Shown piece after piece: positions 1 to 7,979 of a DNA stretch of 64,000 nt. Position 1 is the first letter of the stretch; every line of letters begins with the position of its first letter. Below the pieces are notes generated by a model. It was given only the letters and a program-made list of their open reading frames with translations, made no database searches and was not told the DNA's origin. Source of the stretch: JAGOEX01 sp964630905 (GTDB lineage: Bacteria > UBP6 > UBA1177); the NCBI GenBank assembly GCA_964630905.1, contig CAZVWR010000002.1, forward strand, positions 58,347 through 122,346. Direction: 5' to 3'. A program made the position numbers and the translations under genes.

Positions 1-718
1 GACTTTCTCCTTTTAAAACAACTGTGGATTCATATGAGAAAGACCATGAAGCATAAAAAGAATCTTCGATGGTTTCAGTTCTAAAAATTTCCGTGTCATT
101 TTTAAAAACTATCACAAATATATCAGGTGGTTCAAAAGGCCAAGGATCCCAATCTTCACCATTAGGCATTAAAGATGTCAGCGAAACATTATGTACCTGA
201 ATTCTCCAGCTGCGTCCGAAAATATTTCTGCACACACTGTTTTCACATCTCTGATCTTCTTCACAGTCAGCATTTGAAATACATCCTCCAGTATCACCGG
301 TATCACTGGTATCACCTGAATTCCCCGTATTCCCTGAATCTCCGGAATTTCCACTATCTCCTGAGTTTCCGGAATCACCTGTGTTTCCAGTATTTCCTGA
401 ATTACCAGAATCCCCGGAGTTATTTTCATAACGGCTTTCATCAACTAGAACACATCGTGGCTCTGTAAAGTCATTTATAAATTTACACTTCTTTTCTTCT
501 GTTCCATCTTCATCTTCACATGAACCGAAAAAAACCCACTCACCATCTACGCATATTTCCGCATCTTTATCACTGTGAGTAGCACAGCGGAAAGTTCCGT
601 CAGGTTCACAGTCAGGAGCATTATCTTTAGAATCAGATCCACCGCAGCTTGGCAAAGCCATTAATAAAAAAACTGTCAAAATTAAAAAAAACATTGGCAA
701 AATTAAAAATTTTATCAT
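1..718 (-). CDS. Lipoprotein with GNSGDSG repeats and C2-like domain (3' end outside window)
   Basis: An open frame runs from an ATG at 718 (minus) to the window edge, 239 codons with no stop. The N-terminus is hydrophobic and ends in a lipobox-like LPSC near residue 25, so it is probably a lipoprotein. Next comes a Cys-containing stretch (about 30-85), then about 40 residues of Asn/Ser/Thr/Asp-Gly repeats, then a short module of the form C-x4-DCEEDQRC-x3-VC. The last visible part, starting WRIQVHNVSL, resembles the C2-like domain at the C-terminus of the lipoprotein at 36006-37157: a beta strand, an acidic loop ending in PPDIFV, then VFKNDTEIFRTE. C2 domains usually bind calcium or membranes; no function is claimed here. 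The C-terminal part of the domain is missing. Confidence 0.8.
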   Translation of the reverse strand, partial: MIKFLILPMFFLILTVFLLMALPSCGGSDSKDNAPDCEPDGTFRCATHSDKDAEICVDGEWVFFGSCEDEDGTEEKKCKFINDFTEPRCVLVDESRYENNSGDSGNSGNTGNTGDSGNSGDSGNSGDSGNTGNSGDTSDTGDTGGCISNADCEEDQRCENSVCRNIFGRSWRIQVHNVSLTSLMPNGEDWDPWPFEPPDIFVIVFKNDTEIFRTETIEDSFYASWSFSYESTVVLKGES

Positions 719-1054
719 TTCCAAACCTCATCATAATTTAAACACAACGGAAGTATTTTAATAAATTTAAAACAGAATAGAAGTTTTCCCCACCCATAAA
801 CAAAATTCCCCCTTCCCCTCATAAACCACAACCTTCGTTTCTATCTGCCTGGGTCGGAAAGATATGAAAGAAAACGGTGAATGATGCGGTAAATTTTCAT
901 TCCGCACAAGTATTATGCCTCTATGAAAAAGTATGTCAAAAAAGTGAAATTCAGAACCTCAATGGATTTTTATTAACATAGAGTAACTTTTATTTACAAT
1001 TATAGTGCAGATGGATATATTGTGGTGATTGAATTACCTCTATGGAGATTTCGT
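719..1054. other. Divergent intergenic region
   Basis: This gap lies between the minus-strand lipoprotein gene and the plus-strand restriction-modification operon, so it must hold divergent promoters. It is AT-rich. A TATAGT that could serve as a -10 element lies near 1001-1006, but no convincing -35 accompanies it. I see no gene or clear repeat. Confidence 0.4.
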
Positions 1055-3022
1055 ATGGATCAGATCACACACAACACGATAGTAAATTTTATATGGAATA
1101 TTGCTGATGATGTATTAAGAGATGTTTATGTTCGTGGTAAGTACCGGGATGTTATTCTTCCAATGACAGTCATCCGGCGCCTTGATGCACTTCTTGAGCC
1201 GACAAAAGGTGCTGTAATTGAAATGAAAAAACATCTTGATACGGCTGGAATTGCGAATCAGGATGCGGCTTTGTGTCAAGTTGCCAAAGAAGCGTTTTTT
1301 AATAGATCTGCGTTTACTCTTAAAGACTTGAAAAACCGTTCAAAAATACAGCAGTTGAAGGCTGATTTTGAAGAATATCTTGATGGGTTTTCTCCGAATG
1401 TCCAGGAGATTCTTGATAAATTTAAATTCCGCAATCAGATTCCCACACTTGTAGAGGCAGGAATTCTTGGTTCACTGATTGAAAAATATATTAATCCTGC
1501 AATAAATCTCAGTCCGAAACCCGTGCTTGATTCCAACGGCAATGAAAAAATTCCCGGACTTGATAATCACAGTATGGGTATGATTTTTGAAGAGCTTATC
1601 CGCCGATTCAATGAGGAGAATAATGAAGAGGCCGGAGAACACTTTACACCTCGTGATGTAGTGAAGCTCATGGCAGACCTGATTTTTCTTCCAATAGCAG
1701 ACAAAATTGAGTCAGGAACATACCTTGTTTATGACGGAGCATGTGGAACTGGTGGAATGCTGACTGTGGCTGAAGAAAGACTCCACAAACTGGCAAAAGA
1801 TTCAGGGAAGGAGGTGTCAATACATCTTTACGGTCAGGAAATTCAACCTGAAACTTATGCAATTGCCAAAGCTGATCTCCTGTTGAAAGGTGAAGGTGCT
1901 GAAGCTGAAAACATTATATATGGCTCCACTCTTTCCAGTGATGGTTTTATCTCAAACAAATTTGACTTTATGCTTTCAAATCCGCCATACGGAAAAAGCT
2001 GGAAAACCGATCTTGAAAGAATGGGTGGAAAAAATGATATTAAAGATCCGAGATTTATTATTGAATTTGCAGATGATCCCGAATATAAAATGCTCACAAG
2101 ATCAAGTGACGGCCAGTTAATGTTCCTGGTGAACAAGCTGATGAAAATGAAGGAAAAAAGCAAGCTTGGCAGTCGTATTGCCCAGGTTCATAACGGATCA
2201 TCCCTTTTTACCGGTGATGCCGGACAGGGAGAGAGCAACATCCGCAGATGGATTATAGAAAATGACTGGCTTGAAGCTATAGTTGCTCTGCCCGAGAATA
2301 TTTTTTATAACACTGGAATTGCGACATATATCTGGGTGCTTACCAATAAAAAGTCTGAAAACAGAAAAGGAAAAGTGCAACTGATAGATGCGACAAAATG
2401 GTATCAGTCACTTCGTAAAAATATGGGTAAGAAAAACTGTGAGCTGAATGAAGACCACATTAAAGAAATCTGCGAACTCATTATTGCTCCCAAGGAAACA
2501 GAGCAGTCAAAGATTTTTCCCAATGACGCATTCGGATATTATAAAGTTCATGTGCTTAGACCGCTTCGTGTAAAAAACATTGATCCTGAAAATGTTTATT
2601 CAACAAAAGAAATCAAAGACTTTAAAGATAAAAATATGATTGCTGAAGAAGGTTTTCCTGTTATAAAAAAAATTCACAAAAAAGGAACAGAACCAAATCC
2701 TTTGCATGGACTGTTTGAAGTCAAAATCAACGGGAAGAAACAGGTTGTGGAATATCATTTTGACACAGAACTCAGTGACACCGAACAAGTTCCACTGCTT
2801 GAAAAAGGGGGAATCAGCGAATTTATAGAAAGAGAAGTACTTCCATACACACCTGATGCGTGGATAGACCCGGCAAAAACACAAATCGGCTATGAAATAT
2901 CATTCACACGCCATTTTTATAAACCGGCACCAATGAGAACACTTGAAGAAATAAAAGCAGACATCTTCGCACTTGAAAAAGAGACAGATGGACTGCTTGA
3001 AGAAATTATCGGGGAAAAGTGA
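1055..3022 (+). CDS. hsdM: Type I restriction-modification DNA methyltransferase subunit HsdM
   Basis: This is the modification subunit, which transfers methyl groups from SAM to adenine N6 in the sequence chosen by HsdS and is also part of the restriction complex. The 655-residue protein starts with the HsdM N-terminal helical domain (THNTIVNFIWNIADDVLRD). SAM-binding motif I is YDGACGTGGM (about 226-235) and catalytic motif IV is NPPYG (about 309). The open frame extends upstream to a GTG at 1022, but I chose the ATG at 1055 because GGAG lies 7 bases upstream and family members begin at this point. The stop codon overlaps the hsdS start (TGATG). It is the first gene of a run of ten closely packed genes. 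Confidence 0.95.
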   Translation: MDQITHNTIVNFIWNIADDVLRDVYVRGKYRDVILPMTVIRRLDALLEPTKGAVIEMKKHLDTAGIANQDAALCQVAKEAFFNRSAFTLKDLKNRSKIQQLKADFEEYLDGFSPNVQEILDKFKFRNQIPTLVEAGILGSLIEKYINPAINLSPKPVLDSNGNEKIPGLDNHSMGMIFEELIRRFNEENNEEAGEHFTPRDVVKLMADLIFLPIADKIESGTYLVYDGACGTGGMLTVAEERLHKLAKDSGKEVSIHLYGQEIQPETYAIAKADLLLKGEGAEAENIIYGSTLSSDGFISNKFDFMLSNPPYGKSWKTDLERMGGKNDIKDPRFIIEFADDPEYKMLTRSSDGQLMFLVNKLMKMKEKSKLGSRIAQVHNGSSLFTGDAGQGESNIRRWIIENDWLEAIVALPENIFYNTGIATYIWVLTNKKSENRKGKVQLIDATKWYQSLRKNMGKKNCELNEDHIKEICELIIAPKETEQSKIFPNDAFGYYKVHVLRPLRVKNIDPENVYSTKEIKDFKDKNMIAEEGFPVIKKIHKKGTEPNPLHGLFEVKINGKKQVVEYHFDTELSDTEQVPLLEKGGISEFIEREVLPYTPDAWIDPAKTQIGYEISFTRHFYKPAPMRTLEEIKADIFALEKETDGLLEEIIGEK

Positions 3023-4404
3023 TGAAACCATACCCGAAATATAAAGATTCTGGAATAGTCTGGTTAGGAAAAATACCGGAACATTGGGAAAGTGCAAAAA
3101 TTAGATCAATTTTATCTCCTATAATAGAAAAAAACAGATCAGATCTTCCGCTATTATCCGTAGTTCGCGAAAAAGGAGTTATTAAGCGAAATATTGAAAG
3201 CAAAGAAGAAAACCACAATTATATTCCAGATGATCTTTCAAATTATAAAGTTGTAAAAAAAGGACAGTTTGCAATGAATAAGATGAAAGCATGGCAAGGT
3301 TCTTATGGAGTCTCAGCCTTTGATGGAATAGTTAGTCCTGCTTATTTTACCTTTCAAATTGATAGAGTGGAAAGAGAATTTTTTCATGCTGCAATGAGAT
3401 CAAAGGCATATGTTCCTTTTTTTACGCAAGCTTCTGATGGAGTGCGAGTTGGTCAATGGGATTTGAACCAGTCAAGAATGGGAGATATTCCTTTTTTTAT
3501 CCCTCCTGAATCCGAACAAACACAAATTGCCCGTTATCTTGACTGGCAGACTTCTAAAATAAACAAGTTCATAAAAAACAAAAAGAAACTCATTGCATTA
3601 CTGAAAGAACAGAAGCAGAACATCATCAACGAAGCTGTAACAAAAGGCCTCAACCCCAATGTTAAAATGAAAAACAGCGGTGTTGAATGGATCGGAGAAA
3701 TCCCGATGCATTGGGAGGCTCTGTATATAAGGCGTTGCACAAAATTCGTGAAAACCGGTGGAACACCAAAAGGTGCCAACGAATCGCATTTCTGCGAGAA
3801 AGGTTTTAACTGGTTTACTCCATCTGATTTTAAGGAAGAGGTGTTTCTGAAAAATTCTTATCGTCAGTTATCAGAATTAGGCAAGAAAGATGTAAAGCTG
3901 TTTCCAGCAAATACAGTAATGATGATTGGAATAGGCGGTACGATTGGGAAGGTTTCTATTTCCCCTGACATTTCAAGCTGCAATCAACAAATCAATGCGA
4001 TTTTTACAAATGAGAGAGTTGTTTCAATATATATGACTTTTGCTCTAAGGTGCTTAAAAAGCTTCATTATTGAATGTGGAAAATATACAACGATGCCAAT
4101 TATAAATCAGGATGAAACAAAGACCTTAAAAATTCCCGTACCACCAATTTCTGAACAGCAAGAAATAGTTGCTTTCATAGAAAAAGAAACTGCTCTCATC
4201 GACAAGACCATCGCCCGCACTGAAAAAGAAATTGAACTGATTCAGGAATATCGCACTCGCCTTGTTTCGGATGTTGTAACCGGTAAGATTGATGTGCGGG
4301 ATGTTGAAGTTCCAGATTTTGTAGAAGAAATTGTTGAAATTAATGCAGATGAAGATGAAAACGAAGAAGAATTTATTCAGGCAGGAGATGAGGGAAATGA
4401 TTAG
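3022..4404 (+). CDS. hsdS: Type I restriction-modification specificity subunit HsdS
   Basis: This 460-residue protein is the DNA-recognition subunit of the type I complex. It has two target recognition domains, each opened by the typical motif: KDSGIVWLGKIPEHWE at the N-terminus and KNSGVEWIGEIPMHWE near residue 215. Each is followed by a helical spacer: the first half ends in SKINKFIKNKKKLIALLKEQ and the second in a similar IDKTIARTEKEIELI helix. The translation start overlaps the hsdM stop by one base, which suggests coupling. The C-terminal 35 residues are very acidic and longer than usual. The two half-sites differ in sequence, so the target should be bipartite and asymmetric. Confidence 0.95.
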   Translation: MKPYPKYKDSGIVWLGKIPEHWESAKIRSILSPIIEKNRSDLPLLSVVREKGVIKRNIESKEENHNYIPDDLSNYKVVKKGQFAMNKMKAWQGSYGVSAFDGIVSPAYFTFQIDRVEREFFHAAMRSKAYVPFFTQASDGVRVGQWDLNQSRMGDIPFFIPPESEQTQIARYLDWQTSKINKFIKNKKKLIALLKEQKQNIINEAVTKGLNPNVKMKNSGVEWIGEIPMHWEALYIRRCTKFVKTGGTPKGANESHFCEKGFNWFTPSDFKEEVFLKNSYRQLSELGKKDVKLFPANTVMMIGIGGTIGKVSISPDISSCNQQINAIFTNERVVSIYMTFALRCLKSFIIECGKYTTMPIINQDETKTLKIPVPPISEQQEIVAFIEKETALIDKTIARTEKEIELIQEYRTRLVSDVVTGKIDVRDVEVPDFVEEIVEINADEDENEEEFIQAGDEGND

Positions 4405-5290
4405 AGCGTTGTTCGAACGGTTTAGAAAAAATATTCCAACTCCAAAAAGAAGTCGATCAACACTTCACTTGAATTGGCATAATCTGCCTGATGGTTGTAG
4501 ATGTATGTATCTTTCAAGTGATTTGTATCCTGAACTTTTTGAATTGCGTTTCCCAGATATTTTTAGAAAAGCTGGAGGAGGGTGGCGACAAAAAAGTTCA
4601 AATACATCTCAAAAATATCTCTGGTTTCCTTCAAAATCTGTAACTGAAGATGATATAAAAAAAGTAAATTGTTGGGGGCGAAAATTTGGCCAATTTGTAG
4701 TGTTGGGGATTAATAAAAACATTGAAGATTATTTCTCTACCGAAATGGACTTCTGTTTGGCGTTAAGCTTCAACAAAGACAATCCAAAAGAAAAAGAAAG
4801 AACCTTTTATGGAGAAGCAGAATATCAAATAAAATACAAAGAAAAAAACGACCCTTACTTAGGTTATCTTTTTGATGGATTGCAAGATGCCTATGATTAT
4901 CTGCCTATTTATAGACCAAAAGAGAATATAATACTTACTACTATTCCTTCCGAAAGAACTGAAAAGCTCCCACACAAACTGTTAAAAAGTGTTGCAGAGA
5001 ACAAACATCTGGAATATGTCATTCCATATCTAAACTGTGACAAAAAGAAGTTTAAGGGATTGCCCATATCTGAAAAGATTCCAGAATGGGATCATGTTTT
5101 TTCCAATGACAGAAACATTGAATTAAATAAAAACCTTAGCGGAAAAACAGTAATTATAATAGACGATTTATATCAATCCGGTGCAACGATGTGGTCATTT
5201 GCAAAATATTTAAAAAGCAAAAAAGCAAAAGAAGTCATTGGATTGGTTTGTGTTAAATCTTTAAGGGACACAGATAATACGGATGGATGA
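4397..5290 (+). CDS. ComF-like phosphoribosyltransferase-fold protein
   Basis: The 297-residue protein has a C-terminal type I phosphoribosyltransferase fold. The PRPP-binding loop is seen as VIIIDDLYQSGAT (about 251-263), followed by a helix and a VIGLVCVKSL strand. The N-terminal 200 residues are not recognised. The gene overlaps the end of hsdS by 8 bases and is followed after 3 bases by a DprA/SMF-like gene. I chose the ATG at 4397 (GAGGGA upstream); an ATG at 4388 is also possible. ComF-type PRTases are known in competence, but here the partner and the setting inside an R-M operon point to a role in defence. PRTase/DprA pairs near R-M loci are, to my memory, noted in comparative surveys. 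The exact function is unknown. Confidence 0.75.
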   Translation: MIRALFERFRKNIPTPKRSRSTLHLNWHNLPDGCRCMYLSSDLYPELFELRFPDIFRKAGGGWRQKSSNTSQKYLWFPSKSVTEDDIKKVNCWGRKFGQFVVLGINKNIEDYFSTEMDFCLALSFNKDNPKEKERTFYGEAEYQIKYKEKNDPYLGYLFDGLQDAYDYLPIYRPKENIILTTIPSERTEKLPHKLLKSVAENKHLEYVIPYLNCDKKKFKGLPISEKIPEWDHVFSNDRNIELNKNLSGKTVIIIDDLYQSGATMWSFAKYLKSKKAKEVIGLVCVKSLRDTDNTDG

Positions 5291-5293
5291 TAT

Positions 5294-6280
5294 ATGATTG
5301 ATGCCAAAGTGCTGCAATTTATTTTAGCAAAGGGCGCCGGCGATGCTGCTTTAAAAAAGTTTCTTGAATATATCAATAAAAATGGGATCGAAAGTGTTTC
5401 AGAATTGTTGAAGACTCCCCAAGAAATCGTTTATAACTTAAATATTAAAGAAGATGTCGCCAGCAACATAATAAATACTGAAAATGAGGCAATGATATTA
5501 AGCGATAATTTGAAAAAAGATGAAATTACTCTTCTGACAAACATAGACAAAGATTATCCATCAAAAAAATTGAAGGTTTTAGAAAAAGATGCCTCCCCAG
5601 TTTTATTCGTGAAAGGAAATAAAGATTTATTGTCAATGAAGTCAATTGGTTTTTGTGGTTCCAGAAAAGCTTCAGAAAAAGGAATAGATATAACACAAAA
5701 CTGTAGCAAGCAGTTGGTGGAAAAAGATTATTGCATCATAAGTGGATATGCTCATGGAGTTGATATGGCTGCACACATATCGGCACTTAAAAATGGAGGA
5801 AAAACTATCTTTGTATTAGTGGATGGTATTTTAAGATTTACTGAAAAAAAAGAAATTAAGGAGTATTTATCTAGTTCAAACCATTTAATAGTTTCACAAT
5901 TTCCTCCGAACATAACATGGATCGGGCACAATGCGATGCGAAGAAATTTAACAATAATTGGATTGTCTGATGCGATGATTCTTGTTGAGTCAGGCATCAC
6001 TGGCGGAACTTTTGCGGCAGGGGAAGAGACTTTAAAGGTGAAAAGACCATTATTTGTTATAGATTTTGCTAAGCCTGGTCCGTCTGCTGAAGCAAATCCT
6101 TATTTTATAAAAAAAGGTGGAATCTCTATAAGAGGAAAAAAAGGTGTTCCTAATTTAAGCGAATTAATCAAAATAACATCATCAGAGCCTTCTACTGTTG
6201 GAAAAGAAGAAAAAACATTCGGTGAACAACTATCTTTATTCCAATTTGGTGATATTAAAATTGAGGAGAGCGACGAATGA
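5294..6280 (+). CDS. DprA/SMF-like Rossmann-fold protein
   Basis: This 328-residue protein has the DprA/SMF core: a GFCGSRKASEKG loop (about 118-130), SGYAHGVDMAAH, NAMRRNLTIIGLSDA and VESGITGGTFAAGEE (about 230-246). An N-terminal helical region of about 110 residues precedes it. True DprA loads RecA on incoming single-stranded DNA in transformation. A DprA family member here, next to a PRTase gene and between hsdS and darT, more likely recognises DNA or nucleotides for defence. It overlaps the following darT gene by 4 bases (ATGA) and is clearly part of the operon. The short C-terminal tail after the core has no recognised domain; I see no clear winged helix of the DprA type. Confidence 0.85.
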   Translation: MIDAKVLQFILAKGAGDAALKKFLEYINKNGIESVSELLKTPQEIVYNLNIKEDVASNIINTENEAMILSDNLKKDEITLLTNIDKDYPSKKLKVLEKDASPVLFVKGNKDLLSMKSIGFCGSRKASEKGIDITQNCSKQLVEKDYCIISGYAHGVDMAAHISALKNGGKTIFVLVDGILRFTEKKEIKEYLSSSNHLIVSQFPPNITWIGHNAMRRNLTIIGLSDAMILVESGITGGTFAAGEETLKVKRPLFVIDFAKPGPSAEANPYFIKKGGISIRGKKGVPNLSELIKITSSEPSTVGKEEKTFGEQLSLFQFGDIKIEESDE

Positions 6281-6915
6281 CAGTTCCCGCTAATCCAAAG
6301 ATTTATCACATAACTCATGTTGAAAACCTCGCTTCAATTATTTCTGACGGTTGTATCTGGTCTGATGCAAAAACTGTACATAATCAAGGAGTTGTCAAAA
6401 TTGGGATGTCAGAAATCAAGCGGAGAAGGTTGTATGAAAATCAACTCACAAGTCATCCCGGTCTTTATGTCGGGGAGTGTGTTCCGTTTTATTTCTGTCC
6501 GCGATCTATTATGCTCTTCCTGTTTTATATGAACAATCATAAAGATATAACATACAAAGGAGGACAGGAGCCAATCATTCATCTTGAAGCAGATTTAAAA
6601 AAAGTGGTAAATTGGGCTGAACAGAACAACAAAAGGTGGGCTTTCACTCTTTCCAATGCAGGAGCATCCTACTTTGAAGACAGAAAAAGTCTTGAGAATC
6701 TGGATGAACTTGACTGGAATGCCATTAATTCCACAAGCTGGCATGAATGCAGAGAAAAGAAGCAGGCAGAATTTCTCATTGAGGAAAAATTTCCATGGAG
6801 TCTTATTGATAGAATTGGAATATATTCTGAAAATTATTATAATAATGTAATCCGTTCTTTTAATGGAAACAGTCATCGTCCAGTGGTTGAGATTAAAAGA
6901 AGCTGGTATTATTGA
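6277..6915 (+). CDS. darT: DarT-like DNA ADP-ribosyltransferase toxin
   Basis: The 212-residue protein matches the DarT (DUF4433) family. It starts with YHITHVENLASIISDGCIW, has the NAD-side arginine in FCPRSIMLFL (about residue 75), and carries the catalytic glutamate in KKQAEFLIEEKFPW (about 165). DarT enzymes use NAD to ADP-ribosylate thymidine (or guanine in some subtypes) in single-stranded DNA, which blocks replication and can abort phage infection. The gene overlaps the dprA-like stop (ATGA). The antitoxin gene darG follows with only 8 bases between stop and ATG. All key residues I know are present, so it looks active. The subtype (DarT1 or DarT2) cannot be decided by eye. Confidence 0.92.
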   Translation: MTVPANPKIYHITHVENLASIISDGCIWSDAKTVHNQGVVKIGMSEIKRRRLYENQLTSHPGLYVGECVPFYFCPRSIMLFLFYMNNHKDITYKGGQEPIIHLEADLKKVVNWAEQNNKRWAFTLSNAGASYFEDRKSLENLDELDWNAINSTSWHECREKKQAEFLIEEKFPWSLIDRIGIYSENYYNNVIRSFNGNSHRPVVEIKRSWYY

Positions 6916-6923
6916 GAGGAACT

Positions 6924-7979
6924 ATGATGAAATTTACTCAGGGTGATATTTTCACCGCAAACACAGAAGCAATTGTCAATACAGTGAACTGTGTCGGAGT
7001 TATGGGAAGAGGAATCGCTCTTCAGTTTAAAAAAAGATTCCCTGAAAATTTCAAAGAATATGAATCTGCATGCAGTAGAGAAGAAGTTGTTCCGGGGAAA
7101 ATGTTCGTTTATGAAACAGGAGCTCTTTTTAATCCGAGAATAATTATTAATTTCCCCACAAAACGACATTGGCGTGGCGAAAGTAAAATTGAAGACATAG
7201 AAAATGGATTGATTGATCTTGTCAGAATTATTCAAGAAAAGAACATTAAATCAATTGCATTGCCGCCTCTTGGATGTGGATTGGGTGGTTTGAACTGGTC
7301 TGATGTGAAAATGCTTATTCAAAAATATCTGATCGCATTAAATGATGTTGAAGTTCTTGTTTTTGAACCTATTGGAGCTCCGGCTGCCGAAGAAATGGTG
7401 AAAAACCGGAAAGTTCCGGAAATGACATCCGGCAGAGCTGCTTTAATTGAACTGGTTGCTCACTATTTAAATGGATTGCTTGACCCCATCGTAACACTTC
7501 TTGAAGTTCATAAATTAATGTATTTTCTTCAGGCATCAGGAGAAAATCTGAGACTTAATTATACGAAAGGACCTTTCGGACCTTATTCTAAAAATCTGAG
7601 CCATGTTCTGAATGCTATAGAAGGACATTTGATTTCAGGTTATGCGGATGGAGGCGATAAACCGGACAAACGACTTAAACTGGTTCCAGGTGCTTATGAA
7701 AGTGCATCCGAATTTCTTGAAACGCAGAAAAATACAATAAAAAATCTGGAACGGGTCGCTGATCTTGTGAAAGGATTTGAAACCCCGTTTGGAATGGAAC
7801 TCTTATCCACTGTTCATTGGGTGGTAGTTAATGAAAAAGCTGAGTCAAAAGAAGATGTTGTTGCAAAAGTTCATGCATGGGGAGAAAGAAAAAAACAATT
7901 TACGCCGCGGCAGATTTTTATAGCTCTTGATGTCCTTTCAAAAAAGAAATGGGTGGATGTTTCTTCATGGGAAAGCTAA
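6924..7979 (+). CDS. darG: DarG-like macrodomain antitoxin
   Basis: This 351-residue protein has an N-terminal macrodomain (about 1-155) with the typical NTVNCVGVMGRGIALQFKK ADP-ribose loop and LPPLGCGLGGLNW. The macrodomain of DarG removes ADP-ribose from DNA and so reverses DarT. The C-terminal domain (about 165-350; RAALIELVAHYLNG, HKLMYFLQASGE, GPFGPYSKNLSHVL) is the second DarG module, which binds and inhibits DarT directly. The start is ATG 6924 or 6927, with AGAGGA just upstream; an upstream in-frame TTG is less likely. Its 3' end overlaps the start of hsdR, so antitoxin and restriction subunit translation are probably coupled. Confidence 0.92.
   Translation: MMKFTQGDIFTANTEAIVNTVNCVGVMGRGIALQFKKRFPENFKEYESACSREEVVPGKMFVYETGALFNPRIIINFPTKRHWRGESKIEDIENGLIDLVRIIQEKNIKSIALPPLGCGLGGLNWSDVKMLIQKYLIALNDVEVLVFEPIGAPAAEEMVKNRKVPEMTSGRAALIELVAHYLNGLLDPIVTLLEVHKLMYFLQASGENLRLNYTKGPFGPYSKNLSHVLNAIEGHLISGYADGGDKPDKRLKLVPGAYESASEFLETQKNTIKNLERVADLVKGFETPFGMELLSTVHWVVVNEKAESKEDVVAKVHAWGERKKQFTPRQIFIALDVLSKKKWVDVSSWES

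Noticed and set aside
175..468. Plus-strand frame over the GNSG repeat region, and its minus-strand counterpart in another frame
   Set aside because: Both are shadows of the repetitive lipoprotein gene 1-718, which runs through in a different frame with signal peptide and Cys modules.
719..780. ECF-type promoter for the lipoprotein at 1-718
   Set aside because: A CGTT is present, but the base run 17 positions upstream is TTAA, not GGAA.
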